DNA of 64,000 bases from Ulvibacterium sp. (lineage in GTDB: Bacteria > Bacteroidota > Bacteroidia > Flavobacteriales > Flavobacteriaceae): NCBI RefSeq assembly GCF_028285715.1, contig NZ_JANQOO010000017.1, forward strand, positions 248,001-312,000, given 5' to 3'. Shown here piece by piece: positions 34,563 through 44,430 of the stretch. Numbering within the stretch: the stretch's first letter is position 1; each line of letters begins with the position of its first letter. The translations under genes and the position numbers were made by a program. Under the pieces are notes generated by a model. It saw nothing but the letters and a program-made list of their open reading frames with translations. It was not told where the DNA came from and searched no databases.

Positions 34563-35876
34563 TTAGTTCCGCTGTGCGGCCATCCATTCCATAATCGTTA
34601 CGGGTTTGCCTTCCCATAGTACGGGATTGCCCTGAAAATCGAAATCGGCATGATTCGCATGGGAATAGATCCATGAAAAATGGCCATGATACCGGTAATT
34701 GGGACCCCCAAAGAAGCCCGTGATGTCCTTCACATTGTCGTAGTAGGAAAAATGGACATTTTGGGCATTGGCCTCCATTAGTCGTTTGTATAAAGGTACC
34801 ACGGTTTCATCCGGAAGGGTCACCGGATCGTCCTTGGAATGAAGAAACCAAATGGGAACATCCTTAATTTTCTGTAGCTGTTCGTCCGTAATAAACTGGG
34901 AATGATAGGCCAAGGCGCTGATATATCCCGCAGCGAAATAATCGGGATAGAGAAGTATCAATTTCAAGGACATATAGCCCCCATTGGAGCACCCCCCGAC
35001 ATAGATACGGTCGGTATCAATTTGGGGATGATCGGCCACATATTTTTTAATAAGCCCCATCAAGGCCTCGTTGTAGATATCGTTTTCCTTTCCCCGTGTG
35101 TATTCCCCGGAGGCACTTTGCATCCAGAAGGTCGGGCTTTGGGGTACCAGCACATAGGCCCCTCCAAAAAGGGACTGTATTTCTTCCGAAGCATAATTGG
35201 CGGCCCTATTGGCCATCAAGGGAACCGTGGTATCGGTACCTCCTTCCCCTCCCCCATGGAGCCATATGATCAAGGGGGATTTTTTGTTGGTGGCTTTGGG
35301 TGTAAAAGAAGCATACGTTAAATTGATGCCCCCATTATGCGTATACTTTCCGGTAAGATCAAATTCATTGACCAAGGGTAGGATTCGATTCGCCTCCTTA
35401 TTCCAAACCTGACCGGTCTTCGTATGAGTTATGTTCAGTTGGTAATTTATCCATACGTTGCCCCGTGCACTAGGAATATATTGCATGGGCGAAGCAAGCA
35501 CCATATCGGGCCCTATGGCAAGAAGAAGGGTCAGAAACTTTCCTTCGGAGACCCTGTTGCCATTTTTATCGGATACATAGGCATACTGTACGCTACGCTG
35601 TCCTGAGGCCATTTCCTCGGGAATCTGGCCTTGTTCGGTACTTCGCCTTACGGAAACCTCATATTCACTGGAACTGGCGGAAGATAAGGTCTCCTTTAAG
35701 GACAAGACCACCCGACTGGCAGCCGGACCCCAATCGTACCCCTCTACTATCAGCGTATATTCCCCGGCATCTTCATTCCCGGATGGTAAAGGTTCCCTTA
35801 GCGGTTCGGTGGATGAAAGGAGTATCGGTGCAATGACCAGTACCCAAATCATCGAATTAAAAGTACTTTTTTTCAT
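34563..35876 (-). CDS. Secreted prolyl-oligopeptidase/PHB-depolymerase-like esterase
   Basis: 437 residues, signal peptide (to ~20). An N-terminal ~150-residue beta domain precedes an alpha/beta hydrolase: 'PLIIWLHGGGEGGTDTT' (oxyanion), 'VGGCSNGGYMSLKLILLYP' (nucleophile Ser in G-x-S-x-G), 'WFLHSKDDPVTLPDE' (acid) and 'GHFSWIYSHANHADFD' (His). The group includes feruloyl or acetyl-xylan esterase-like and PHB-depolymerase-like enzymes, so ester hydrolysis in polysaccharide degradation is plausible. A well-spaced promoter lies 54-85 bp upstream. Confidence 0.85.
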   Translation of the reverse strand: MKKSTFNSMIWVLVIAPILLSSTEPLREPLPSGNEDAGEYTLIVEGYDWGPAASRVVLSLKETLSSASSSEYEVSVRRSTEQGQIPEEMASGQRSVQYAYVSDKNGNRVSEGKFLTLLLAIGPDMVLASPMQYIPSARGNVWINYQLNITHTKTGQVWNKEANRILPLVNEFDLTGKYTHNGGINLTYASFTPKATNKKSPLIIWLHGGGEGGTDTTVPLMANRAANYASEEIQSLFGGAYVLVPQSPTFWMQSASGEYTRGKENDIYNEALMGLIKKYVADHPQIDTDRIYVGGCSNGGYMSLKLILLYPDYFAAGYISALAYHSQFITDEQLQKIKDVPIWFLHSKDDPVTLPDETVVPLYKRLMEANAQNVHFSYYDNVKDITGFFGGPNYRYHGHFSWIYSHANHADFDFQGNPVLWEGKPVTIMEWMAAQRN

Positions 35877-35929
35877 TTGATCATTTTTTATGGTGTGAAT
35901 TGACTGGTATCGGATAGTATCATTTTAAA

Positions 35930-35961
35930 CAAATGTAGGGTTTGCCCGCTGGTCAAACAAA
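35930..35961 (-). promoter_or_regulatory. Bacteroidota-type promoter of the esterase gene
   Basis: On the minus strand TTTG (35958-35961), 20 bases, then TACATTTG (35930-35937) matches the -33/-7 consensus for the primary sigma factor. The transcript would begin about 50 bp before the esterase ATG at 35876. Confidence 0.5.
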
Positions 35962-36462
35962 TAACAGGATCAAGGTAAGCAACACCCCGCCCAAAGTAAA
36001 ATAGAGGCCCTTTTTAAATATGGGCGTATTGGGTCGAAACATCCAAAACGCGGATACAACAAAGAACAAAAGGGACAATCCAAAAAAGATATTGAGAAAA
36101 AACAGGGGGTGGTCCGAATTGGCCTTATGGATTTTGGTCATTTTATCCAAAATTAAGGGTAGGCGTTTCTCAAGATATTGGGCCTCCCCGGTTATCGTAT
36201 TGTAAGTGCCGGTTTCAAAGTAAATGAGTCCTCCTTCTTCCTTTTCTACTTTGAGATTCTTTTTATGTATGGCCTTGCCCAGATTCGCAACCGTTAATTG
36301 CGGTTCCAGCTTTTTTTCGACTTGTACGTCCTTTTTTAAATAATCGGTATTTCTAAAAATAAGTACGATTCCGCTGATGGCGTACATGGCCATTATGCCT
36401 GCCAAAAAGAATCCTAAATACCTATGATAGGTGCGCATAGTCTGTTCGGTCTTTCTTCCCAT
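35953..36462 (-). CDS. PepSY-associated membrane protein
   Basis: 169 residues with a first helix at ~16-38 ('FFLAGIMAMYAISGIVLIF'), a soluble PepSY-like middle ('LGKAIHKKNLKVEKEEGGLIYFETGTYN', outline) and a hairpin of two helices at ~115-165. The layout matches short PepSY-TM proteins that assist metal-siderophore reduction or uptake next to TonB receptors, and it does sit between a secreted esterase and a TonB-dependent receptor. ATG at 36462 or, nine residues in, at 36438. Confidence 0.8.
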   Translation of the reverse strand: MGRKTEQTMRTYHRYLGFFLAGIMAMYAISGIVLIFRNTDYLKKDVQVEKKLEPQLTVANLGKAIHKKNLKVEKEEGGLIYFETGTYNTITGEAQYLEKRLPLILDKMTKIHKANSDHPLFFLNIFFGLSLLFFVVSAFWMFRPNTPIFKKGLYFTLGGVLLTLILLFV

Positions 36463-36492
36463 GATTGAAGTATATTTGGCGGCAAAAATAAG

Positions 36493-38874
36493 TTAAAATC
36501 TTCTTCTTGCGCCAGTAAACTCCATAGCTTCCCCTTTTCCGAAACCGTAACTAAATCCAAAGGCCACAAAAGTGCCCCTAAGACTTCTGCTGTAGATGAA
36601 GAAATCCTCTTGACTTATCTCATTTTCCCGTATTCTGGAGGCGAAAGCATCCCGTACACTCAAGTTCAGCACACCCTTTCCCTTGAAGAGTTTTTTACGT
36701 ACGCCAAAGTCCAAGAAGGCCATTTCGCTTATTCTGCCCTGAACGGTTTCATAACTGGAGCGATAGTTTCCAGTAGCTTCCAAATCAATATCTGCCGGAA
36801 GCTTTACCTTCGTCATCAATTTGGACGACCATTGGTTTGCACTAAAGTCGAAAACGGTGCCATCAAAAAAGCCATCACGGGCAAACTGGCTATAGTTAAA
36901 GTCCGCATTGAGGGTAAGCCAATTGGCCGGACTGTATTTGGTATTGAACTCGATTCCCGTGGCCCTATTGGTGCCGATATTTTCCGGCCGTACCGTATTC
37001 ACATTGTTTTCAAAAGTGGACACCCTTTCAATAACATCCGTGGTATAGCGATGATAGACCCCAAAATTGAGGGAGGTCCTACCGATAAAGAAAATACTGG
37101 TCACCTCATAGGAGTCGGTAAACTCCGGCATTAACTCCGGATTACCTTGGCGAATATTGAAATTGTTCCGGATATTGAAAAAAGGATTCAAATCCCAGAG
37201 CCGTGGTCGATAAATACGTTTGGAATACCCGGCCTGTAGCGATAGCTTTTCGGAAAATTTGTAGGAGGTATGTACGCTGGGGAATAGGTTGGTATAATTC
37301 TGATCGTTAATTTCATTGGTATTGATCAGTATGGTATTCAAATCGGTCTGCTCCATACGCAAACCTCCCTTAATCCCCCATTTTTCACCTTCATAGGCCC
37401 CTGTACCATATAGTCCTAAAACCTTCTGGTCAAACTCAAAAATATTGGTAAGGCCCGGGTCGTTTATAAACTCGCCACCAATCAAATCGTTTACTTCAAA
37501 ATCATTGCTTACGTCATTAAGCACGTATTGCGTTCCGGTCTCCACCGTCCACTTCTTGGAAATGGGCAAGGTGTAATCCAATTTAAAGGTGAAAACGGAT
37601 TCCTTAAAATCGGTTCGGGTACGTTGCGCATCATCATTGTTCTCCCCGGAAATCGTGGTGTCCAGAAAATCCGAGGATTGATCTTTTCCAAAGAAATTCC
37701 CCAATGCACTGAACAGCAATGTATGGTCCTCGTCCCCCTTGAAATCCTTTTTGTATTGCAGTTCATATTGGAATTTTGGATTGGTCGCTTCCGTGGTCTC
37801 GTTGCGTTCCCACTGCGAGGTGATTTCATCCGAGGCATCCAGGGACGCAAAATTAGTGGTAGAGGGTTGATCCTCGAGTTCCAGGGCAAAATTTCCGGAA
37901 AGCGTTATCACGTCGTTGGGGCTTAGATAATAATCGGTTCCCAACACAAAATTGTAGTAGTTTTCATTTCGGAATTCCGTACCCGTGGTCAAAATGGTGG
38001 TATTGTTTATCAGATCCACATTTCTATTATCGATATCGCTGGGCAGATCACGGAATCCCACCCCTATTTGGCTAAAGAGATTAAATTTCTCCGTCCTTCG
38101 GTTTAAGCTTATCCCTACGCTGTTGTTTTCGGGGGCACCGGCATTTACCGAAACGGAACCGTTAAGTCCTTTTCTTTCCTCTTTTTTGATGACAATATTG
38201 ATGATTCCGGAGGTACCTTCGGCATCGTATTTGGCAGATGGATTTGTGATGACCTCTACCTTATCTATCATATCCGCAGTAATAGTACCCAAGGTATTGC
38301 CTTCCTCACTGGCGATTATAGAGGGCTTCCCATTGATAAGCACCTGTACCCCAGAACTTCCCCTTAAGCTTATTTGGCCCTCGATACTTACATTTACCGA
38401 GGGAACATTGTTCAAAACATCCAAGGCACTTGCTCCGGTGCTGCTTAAATCCTTTCCAACATTAAAAACACGCTTGTCCAGCTTGAATTCCGTCACGGAC
38501 TCCTCGCCACGAACGACCACTTCACTCAATTGCTCGGCATCCTCGGAAAGTTCAACGGTTCCCAAATCGATAATCCTGCCCTGTACCTCGGGCTGGCCAA
38601 AGGTGCGTGTTTGGAAACCCAGGAAACTGATCTCAATGTAAAAATTATCCGCATCCGTCTCCAGGACAAAACTCCCATTGTCCAAAGTGGTAGTACCGCT
38701 TATCGGCTTTTTGGTATAGTTATCCGCAACCATTACGGTGGCAAAGGACACTGGCAGACCACCAGTCTGCTCCACCACTGTACCCTTTATGGTAATGGGG
38801 CCCGAATTTTGGGCAGAAATCGTACCAAGGGCTATGAAAAAGATACAAAGGAAAAAAGTAAAGTGTTTTGTCAT
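36493..38874 (-). CDS. TonB-dependent receptor (CarbopepD/plug/barrel)
   Basis: About 793 residues from the ATG at 38874, which gives a compact signal peptide ('MTKHFTFFLCIFFIALG'); an earlier ATG at 38895 adds seven residues. Regulatory domain ~30-110 ('ITIKGTVVEQTGGLPVSFATV'), plug ~125-235 ('VRGEESVTEFKLDKRVFNVG', 'VEVITNPSAKYDAEGTSGIIN'), then the barrel to the final aromatic 'RRRF'. It is a paralogue of the 30917-33391 receptor. The adjacent PepSY membrane protein hints at iron or siderophore transport. Divergent from a LytS/LytTR pair. Confidence 0.9.
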   Translation of the reverse strand: MTKHFTFFLCIFFIALGTISAQNSGPITIKGTVVEQTGGLPVSFATVMVADNYTKKPISGTTTLDNGSFVLETDADNFYIEISFLGFQTRTFGQPEVQGRIIDLGTVELSEDAEQLSEVVVRGEESVTEFKLDKRVFNVGKDLSSTGASALDVLNNVPSVNVSIEGQISLRGSSGVQVLINGKPSIIASEEGNTLGTITADMIDKVEVITNPSAKYDAEGTSGIINIVIKKEERKGLNGSVSVNAGAPENNSVGISLNRRTEKFNLFSQIGVGFRDLPSDIDNRNVDLINNTTILTTGTEFRNENYYNFVLGTDYYLSPNDVITLSGNFALELEDQPSTTNFASLDASDEITSQWERNETTEATNPKFQYELQYKKDFKGDEDHTLLFSALGNFFGKDQSSDFLDTTISGENNDDAQRTRTDFKESVFTFKLDYTLPISKKWTVETGTQYVLNDVSNDFEVNDLIGGEFINDPGLTNIFEFDQKVLGLYGTGAYEGEKWGIKGGLRMEQTDLNTILINTNEINDQNYTNLFPSVHTSYKFSEKLSLQAGYSKRIYRPRLWDLNPFFNIRNNFNIRQGNPELMPEFTDSYEVTSIFFIGRTSLNFGVYHRYTTDVIERVSTFENNVNTVRPENIGTNRATGIEFNTKYSPANWLTLNADFNYSQFARDGFFDGTVFDFSANQWSSKLMTKVKLPADIDLEATGNYRSSYETVQGRISEMAFLDFGVRKKLFKGKGVLNLSVRDAFASRIRENEISQEDFFIYSRSLRGTFVAFGFSYGFGKGEAMEFTGARRRF

Positions 38875-39095
38875 TACATCCATAGGGTATTCCAATTATA
38901 CCCTCAAAGATGGAATTCTAAAAGAAAAACTGAAAACAAAATCCCATAAACGACATGGATATGGCCCCAATCGACAATTATCCCTAAAAATTTAGGAAGA
39001 AATGTTGTTCAGGGGGGAAAGAACGTCGTTTGGAATACATCTTTTTATAGGTTATCTTTTATAGTTTAGTTTAGACCATTCAAATTTCAGTTCTT

Positions 39096-40103
39096 GTGAT
39101 TTCAAGAAGAGAGCTCTTTTTTCAGATTGTATTGCACATCTTGGTGCTGCTGTTTTATTCCTTTGACAGGAACAATCCGGGCATTGATGGATTCCAAATA
39201 TGGTCCTTTTTGAGCTATGCCCTGGCAGCCGCCTTTATAACCTATTATTTAATGCCCCGATTCCTGTACCGAAAAAAACAGTGGGCCTTCTTCGGGTGGG
39301 TGGCTTTGGTCATTTTTGCGGTGATTTTGATCGAGGAATTTGTACTGGAACAAATATTCTTTGCCGGTACCCGTAGGGCTAGGATTTTCCCGGGTATTTA
39401 TTTTGCCCTGTTCGATGTACTGCCCATTATTGTAATTCTATCCGGATTCAAATTTGGATGGGATGCACTTCAAAAACAGCGGCAAATCGATGAGCTCACC
39501 AGTACCATTCAGGAAAGCGAACTTCAGTTTTTGCGATCTCAGATCAATCCCCATTTTTTGTTCAACAACTTGAATAATCTTTATTCGCATGCCTTGGAAA
39601 ACTCGACCAAGACCCCGGAAATTATCCTTGAGCTTAGCGGGGTACTCCGGTATATGTTGTACGAATGCAAGGAGAAGTTTGTGCCCTTGGCCAAGGAAAT
39701 AGAACAGTTGCATAATTTCGTAAAGTTGAACAAACTGCAGATCGAGGAACGGGGAGAGGTCAGTTTTAACAAGCAAAACATCGTTTCTGACCATAAAATA
39801 GCCCCCCTGATTTTAATTGTTTTTATAGAAAACGCCTTTAAACATAGCCAGTCCGGACAGTCCAATAATATCACCATCGATATCGACCTGCGATTGGAGG
39901 GCGATACCTTACACTTCTATTGCAAGAATAATTTTGAGGCGTCGGAAGCTTTGGATACGGTGGCCAAGGGTATTGGCCTGGAGAATGTAAAAAAAAGGTT
40001 GCAATTGCTATATCCCAATAAGCATCGATTGGACGTTGACCAGAAAAAAGGAAATTTTGAAGTGCATTTGGAGCTACAATTGGAAAAAACGAAAGCACAA
40101 TGA
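39096..40103 (+). CDS. LytS-family sensor histidine kinase
   Basis: 335 residues with GTG start. Four to five membrane helices in the first 120 residues, then a coiled linker and the His_kinase domain: 'SQINPHFLFNNLNNLYSHAL' with phospho-acceptor His153, and 'IVFIENAFKHSQSGQSNNI' plus 'GIGLENVKKRLQLLYP' as ATP-binding N and G boxes. It phosphorylates the LytTR regulator whose start codon overlaps its stop (ATGA at 40100). Signals of this class in Bacteroidota are mostly unknown; a role in controlling the divergent TonB receptor is possible. Confidence 0.9.
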   Translation: MISRRELFFQIVLHILVLLFYSFDRNNPGIDGFQIWSFLSYALAAAFITYYLMPRFLYRKKQWAFFGWVALVIFAVILIEEFVLEQIFFAGTRRARIFPGIYFALFDVLPIIVILSGFKFGWDALQKQRQIDELTSTIQESELQFLRSQINPHFLFNNLNNLYSHALENSTKTPEIILELSGVLRYMLYECKEKFVPLAKEIEQLHNFVKLNKLQIEERGEVSFNKQNIVSDHKIAPLILIVFIENAFKHSQSGQSNNITIDIDLRLEGDTLHFYCKNNFEASEALDTVAKGIGLENVKKRLQLLYPNKHRLDVDQKKGNFEVHLELQLEKTKAQ

Positions 40104-40801
40104 ATTGTATCATCATAGAAGATCAGCCACCGGCCCAGCGGATTTTGAAAAAATTCATCGCCGATGTGGGTACGCTGACCTTAAAAGAGGTGTTCCCCGA
40201 TGCAATTTCAGCCATGGAATTTTTGAAGAACGAAAAGGTAGATATCATGTTTCTGGACATCCACCTACCCAAGATTTCCGGAATCGAGTTTTTAAAGACC
40301 TTGCCCAATCCGCCCCATGTGATATTGACTACAGCCTTCCCGGATTATGCTTTGGAAGGTTATGACCTCAACGTGGTGGATTACCTCTTAAAACCTTTCT
40401 CCTTTCAACGTTTCCTACAGGCCATCTCCAAAGTACCCCTTACGGCCCAAACGGACGGGCGGCAAAAATCGATTACGGAAAATAAGCCGAAAACGGAAAT
40501 CTATATTAAATCGGGCCATGAGCATATCAAGATCAGGATAAGTGATATCGTCCATATCCAATCCGATGCGGATTATACCGAAATACATACCTCCAAGGGG
40601 AAATTCCTGTCCAATGAGCCTCTACGGCATTGGCTACATGCGTTGGAGGGTCATCATTTTTTTAGGACCCACAAATCGTTTATCTTAAATACGGAGAAAA
40701 TCGAGCGAATTTCAGGGAATTTGGTCTATTTGGTAAATCAGATCAAAATCCCGATCGGAAGGGCCTATAAGGAAGCCTTCATGAAAAGTTTGCTCAAATA
40801 A
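40100..40801 (+). CDS. LytTR-family response regulator
   Basis: 233 residues. Receiver domain 1-120 with Asp53 ('IMFLDIHLPKISG') as phosphorylation site, acidic pocket 'IIEDQPP' and Lys in 'LLKPFSFQRF'. The LytTR DNA-binding domain spans ~130-233 ('IYIKSGHEHIKIRISDIVHIQSDADYTEIHT', outline; 'FFRTHKSFILNTEKIERI'). It is translationally coupled to the LytS gene. Target promoters are not identifiable here, though direct TAGGTTA/TAGTTTA-like steps lie at 39047-39070. Confidence 0.92.
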   Translation: MNCIIIEDQPPAQRILKKFIADVGTLTLKEVFPDAISAMEFLKNEKVDIMFLDIHLPKISGIEFLKTLPNPPHVILTTAFPDYALEGYDLNVVDYLLKPFSFQRFLQAISKVPLTAQTDGRQKSITENKPKTEIYIKSGHEHIKIRISDIVHIQSDADYTEIHTSKGKFLSNEPLRHWLHALEGHHFFRTHKSFILNTEKIERISGNLVYLVNQIKIPIGRAYKEAFMKSLLK

Positions 40802-40900
40802 AGGAATTAGGGCGCGATCGGCGAACGATACTAAGCACATGAAATGAATATATTTTTTTAATCCAATACGAAACCCAGTGGATTGCTTAAAACACCAAAT

Positions 40901-41785
40901 ATGAAAACACTAAAAAAAGACGACATTCAACAAGAAGTTTTCGACCTCTACGATGACTACGCCCATAATAAAATCCAACGTCGGGAGTTCATTGAAAAAT
41001 TAGGGCTTTATGCCGTAGGCGGTATTACTGTCGGCGCATTGATGAGCTTTTTGATGCCGAATTATGTGGATACCCTCCTCGTCAAAAAAGATGATCCCCG
41101 GTTGGATTCCGATTATATTACCTATACGTCGCCCCAAGGTGGTAGAGAGATTAAGGGACTACTCTCCAAACCCAAAGATGCCCAGGGAACGTTGGGAGGA
41201 ATCGTGGTGGTCCATGAAAACCGGGGGTTGAACCCGTATATTGAGGATACGGCACGGAGGGCGGCCTTGGACGGGTTCATTACCTTGGCACCCGATGCCT
41301 TGACCCCTCTGGGCGGGTATCCCGGCAATGACGATGAAGGGAGGGCCATGCAACGAAAAAGGGACCGTAACAAAATGTTGGAAGACTTTATCGCTGCGTA
41401 TAACTATATAAAATCACACAAGGATTGTAGTGGAAAAATCGGGGTGGTCGGCTTTTGCTTCGGAGGATGGATTTCCAATATGATGGCCGTAAAAGTACCG
41501 GACTTGGCCGCGGCCGTTCCTTTTTATGGGGGACAGCCCAAGGAGGATATCGATCAAATCAATGCACCTCTTATGCTCCAATTTGCCGGATTGGATACCC
41601 GGGTCAACGAAGGCTGGCCCGCTTATGAAAAAGCCTTGAAGGCCCATGGGAAAGAATATACGGCATTTATGTACCCGGATGTAAACCATGGCTTTCACAA
41701 TACCAGCACGCCGCGATACGATAAGGAGGCCGCGGAACTGGCCTGGCAAAGAACGATGGACTTTTTTAAGGAGAAATTGAATTGA
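40901..41785 (+). CDS. Dienelactone-hydrolase-family protein with Tat-type signal
   Basis: About 294 residues from the ATG at 40901. The start 'QRREFIEKLG' followed by a hydrophobic segment (~28-45) is a twin-arginine signal or anchor. The enzyme part has oxyanion/strand 'IVVVHENRGLNPYIEDTARRAA' (outline), nucleophile elbow 'VGFCFGG' with Cys as in dienelactone hydrolases, 'AGLDTRVNEGW' (Asp) and 'DVNHGFHNTSTPRY' (His). It probably hydrolyses a cyclic or aryl ester or lactone in the periplasm or at the inner membrane. Alone downstream of the LytS/LytTR pair. Confidence 0.85.
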   Translation: MKTLKKDDIQQEVFDLYDDYAHNKIQRREFIEKLGLYAVGGITVGALMSFLMPNYVDTLLVKKDDPRLDSDYITYTSPQGGREIKGLLSKPKDAQGTLGGIVVVHENRGLNPYIEDTARRAALDGFITLAPDALTPLGGYPGNDDEGRAMQRKRDRNKMLEDFIAAYNYIKSHKDCSGKIGVVGFCFGGWISNMMAVKVPDLAAAVPFYGGQPKEDIDQINAPLMLQFAGLDTRVNEGWPAYEKALKAHGKEYTAFMYPDVNHGFHNTSTPRYDKEAAELAWQRTMDFFKEKLN

Positions 41786-41787
41786 TC

Positions 41788-41818
41788 AAAGCATATCCCG
41801 GTTTTATGCGGATGCTTT
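41788..41818. terminator. Possible weak terminator between convergent genes
   Basis: AAAGCAT (41788-41794) can pair with ATGCTTT (41812-41818). It lies between the dienelactone hydrolase (plus) and DNA alkylation repair (minus) genes. No strong T tract, so confidence is low. Confidence 0.35.
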
Positions 41819-41826
41819 AGGTTTCC

Positions 41827-42669
41827 TTATTTTGCCCTTGTGCGCAGTTCCAGGGCCTTCTCCACATTTTTTTTGGCCGGATGCCGCAAAGCATGACGAA
41901 TGACCCATTTTAGCTCCTTGGAGGCGTTGTTAAGCCAGCTTTCGCATAATTCCAGGGCCAAATCCAAATGGTCCTTGGCGATGTCCCCCACATGGTTCGC
42001 TACACTTCGCCTCACATACAGATTCCCGTCATTTTTTAATTGTTCCAATATCGGTAAGGAAGGACTTGGGTCCTTTACCAATACACCAATTTTTTGCGCC
42101 CAAGGCAATCTAGGCCTGGTCCCTTCCGAACACAGTCTACGTACATGGGGATCGGGATCGTTCATCCAATCATACAACACGGCAAATGTCCTATCCGGCT
42201 GGTCGATGATAAAGGCCCGAATCGAAAATTCGGAAGAGAATCGCTTGGTCAATTCGTATTGTGCCTTCATGGAAATCGCAAAGGGATCTTCATTGTTGTT
42301 ATAACTTTTGTCCAGGCCGTATTGTTCCACAAAACTTACATGGGGCAAATAAAACATCACGGACAGACCCAGGTTTTCCGTATCCTGTAAAGGCGGGGTA
42401 AGCGATGCCAAGAGTACGGCAATCGCCTCCGAATAGATATTGGGCAAGTATTTTCGTAACACCTCCGCTATCTTTAAACCGCGCTCCTTAAGGGAAAGGG
42501 GTCCTATATGGGACAACGCTTCCTTAACAAAGGCCTGCTCGTCAAATGCTTTATGGACCAACTTCAAATTGCTTCCCAACTGTGTAATGGCCGGTTCATC
42601 CAGAACAAGCTTTAATGGAACTCCTTTCTGAATGGAATTTGGGGCTTCCGGTAGTTTTAATTGGGTCAT
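41827..42669 (-). CDS. DNA alkylation repair (HEAT-like) protein
   Basis: 280 residues, all-helical, with HEAT-like repeats: 'HIGPLSLKERGLKIAEVLRKYLP' , 'AVLYDWMNDPDPHVRRLCSEGTRPRLPWAQK' (outline) and 'LRHPAKKNVEKALELR' at the end. The 'D-P-H-V-R-R-L-x-S-E-G-x-R-P-R-L-P-W' stretch is the AlkC/DNA-alkylation-repair signature, where Trp and Arg face the DNA. Such enzymes excise alkylated bases such as 3-methyladenine. Cytoplasmic and stands alone. Confidence 0.88.
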   Translation of the reverse strand: MTQLKLPEAPNSIQKGVPLKLVLDEPAITQLGSNLKLVHKAFDEQAFVKEALSHIGPLSLKERGLKIAEVLRKYLPNIYSEAIAVLLASLTPPLQDTENLGLSVMFYLPHVSFVEQYGLDKSYNNNEDPFAISMKAQYELTKRFSSEFSIRAFIIDQPDRTFAVLYDWMNDPDPHVRRLCSEGTRPRLPWAQKIGVLVKDPSPSLPILEQLKNDGNLYVRRSVANHVGDIAKDHLDLALELCESWLNNASKELKWVIRHALRHPAKKNVEKALELRTRAK

Positions 42670-42857
42670 ACTTTTTTCTTAAGTTCAACGAAAGGGTCTA
42701 CAATGGGTCACTTGGGCCTTCCGTACCGTGACCGTACAAGTTACAATATACTGCTCTCAATGCTAACAGCCATCTTCTGCCCGTTCCAAGTTTTTTTCAC
42801 CCTGATGAAACGAATGGGAAAAACCGGACTCCCTAAAGGGAACCACAATGCATTTTA

Positions 42858-43835
42858 ATGATGAATTTATACCAAAGAATCCCATGGGGGCTGGTACTAT
42901 TCCTGTTGCCATTTGTACTCCATGCACAGTCCAAGGACAATATAAGGAAACACACCGAATTTCTTGCTTCGGATGAACTGGAAGGTCGGGGAACCGGTAG
43001 CCGGGGAATACGCCTTGCGGCAAACTATATTGCAGCGCAGTTCAATGCAATAGGGCTCCAGAAAATTAATGGTAACTCATTTTACCAAAAATTTCCATTC
43101 CCAGGGCAAGCGGAAATGGAATCCAATATAGTAGGGTTTATCGAGGCCCGTACCCCTAGCACAAAATCAGTGGTGTTTGTGGCACACTATGATGGCCTCG
43201 GGATACAAAAAGAAGCAGGCCAAACGGATACGATCTATAACGGGGCACTGGACAATGCGGTCGGTGTCGGCGCATTACTGGAACTCGCCCGGATATTCAA
43301 AAATGCCGGTGCTCCCAAGCATAATCTGGTTTTTGTAGCAACCGCAGGGGAGGAATTTGGTCGTCATGGCAGCCAATTTTATGTGGACCACCCCATTTTT
43401 CCAAATGCGGATACCATCATTTGCTTAAACATAGACGGGTTCAATGTTTCCGGACCACGGGAGGATTTTTTTATTTTTCCCAGACAGGGGGTGGATTTTG
43501 TCGATGAGATCGAAACCTTGCTGACGCCCTTAGGGTGGCATTATATCAGTCCGGATTGGGTGGATGATCTCAATGCGAGTTTTGATACGGCATCCTTCCT
43601 CTCAAAAGGAATTCCAGCTTTAACACTTTGGATCGGAAATCGCTTAAAAGGCGGTGAAATTGCGGAACCTTTGGATTTGGGAGGCATACATACCCCGCAA
43701 GACGAAATCAACGACCATTGGAATTGGGATGGCGTAGAGGACCATCTTGGGCTCTATAAACGTATTGCCGATTACTTTCTTGAACATCCCGATGGAATTG
43801 AGGTAACCGACCCCTCCTTGTTTATGGAGCAATGA
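42858..43835 (+). CDS. Secreted M28-family zinc aminopeptidase-like protein
   Basis: 325 residues with signal peptide to ~22 ('LLPFVLHAQ'). Metal ligands of the M28 family are visible: 'VVFVAHYDGLG' (His, Asp), 'GALDNAVGVGALLELAR' (bridging Asp), 'TAGEEFGRHGSQFYV' (catalytic Glu-Glu), and 'LNIDGFNVSGP' plus a later His. It would remove N-terminal residues from peptides, or amidohydrolyse, outside the cytoplasm. A few bases separate its stop from the convergent NTF2-like gene. Confidence 0.88.
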   Translation: MMNLYQRIPWGLVLFLLPFVLHAQSKDNIRKHTEFLASDELEGRGTGSRGIRLAANYIAAQFNAIGLQKINGNSFYQKFPFPGQAEMESNIVGFIEARTPSTKSVVFVAHYDGLGIQKEAGQTDTIYNGALDNAVGVGALLELARIFKNAGAPKHNLVFVATAGEEFGRHGSQFYVDHPIFPNADTIICLNIDGFNVSGPREDFFIFPRQGVDFVDEIETLLTPLGWHYISPDWVDDLNASFDTASFLSKGIPALTLWIGNRLKGGEIAEPLDLGGIHTPQDEINDHWNWDGVEDHLGLYKRIADYFLEHPDGIEVTDPSLFMEQ

Positions 43836-43837
43836 TT

Positions 43838-44317
43838 TCATTCTTCCGCAATGGGAGAGCTATGTGTTGCGATGGCCTTGATTTTCCCATCCTTTTTTTG
43901 ATACACATCGGTAAAGCGCAGTCGCAACTTTGTGGTGTCCCCACCCGAGTTTCCGACAATCACCATGCTTTCCGAACCCCGGACCACCGCAACATCGCCA
44001 TACAGGCGAACATCCAAGCCTTCATAAACGATGTCCTTAAAGGTATAGTCGGCATTGGCGAATTCCGTAATAGTAGCGTCCTTATCCGATACCGTGCCAT
44101 CCGAGGAACCCGAGTACACCCAGGATTCGTCAAGAATCTCGCGTAGCGGTGCGGCATCGCCTGCCAGATAGGCGCCCGTCCATTGATGCAACAGACCCAA
44201 AGCTTCTTCTTCTGTTATTTTTTCCACTACTGTTTTTGGCGTTTCATTGGGTTTCTCGCGATCCCTACAGGAACCGGCGATAATCGCCAGGACCATAAAA
44301 ACTATTACTTTCTTCAT
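43838..44317 (-). CDS. NTF2-like (DUF4440-type) lipoprotein
   Basis: 159 residues. Signal with lipobox 'IIAGSC' (Cys17), so a lipoprotein. The body is NTF2-like: 'EEALGLLHQWTGAYLAGDAAPLREILDESWVYSG' (outline), 'GDVAVVRGSESMVIVGNSGGD' and 'YQKKDGKIKAIATHSSPI'. Members bind small ligands or have isomerase-like activity; role unknown. Independent of its convergent neighbour. Confidence 0.82.
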   Translation of the reverse strand: MKKVIVFMVLAIIAGSCRDREKPNETPKTVVEKITEEEALGLLHQWTGAYLAGDAAPLREILDESWVYSGSSDGTVSDKDATITEFANADYTFKDIVYEGLDVRLYGDVAVVRGSESMVIVGNSGGDTTKLRLRFTDVYQKKDGKIKAIATHSSPIAEE

Positions 44318-44430
44318 CTATACCAAATTTATGAGCGGTTATGACCCAATCCTAAAAATTGCTCCCAGCACTTTTTCGCATAGAAGATGTGCAATTTGAC
44401 CGTGGCACCGTTCCATCAGGAAAAGATACT

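Noticed and set aside
37985..38641. 218-codon plus-strand open frame opposite the second TonB receptor
   Set aside because: Antisense to the plug and regulatory domains of a well-supported receptor.
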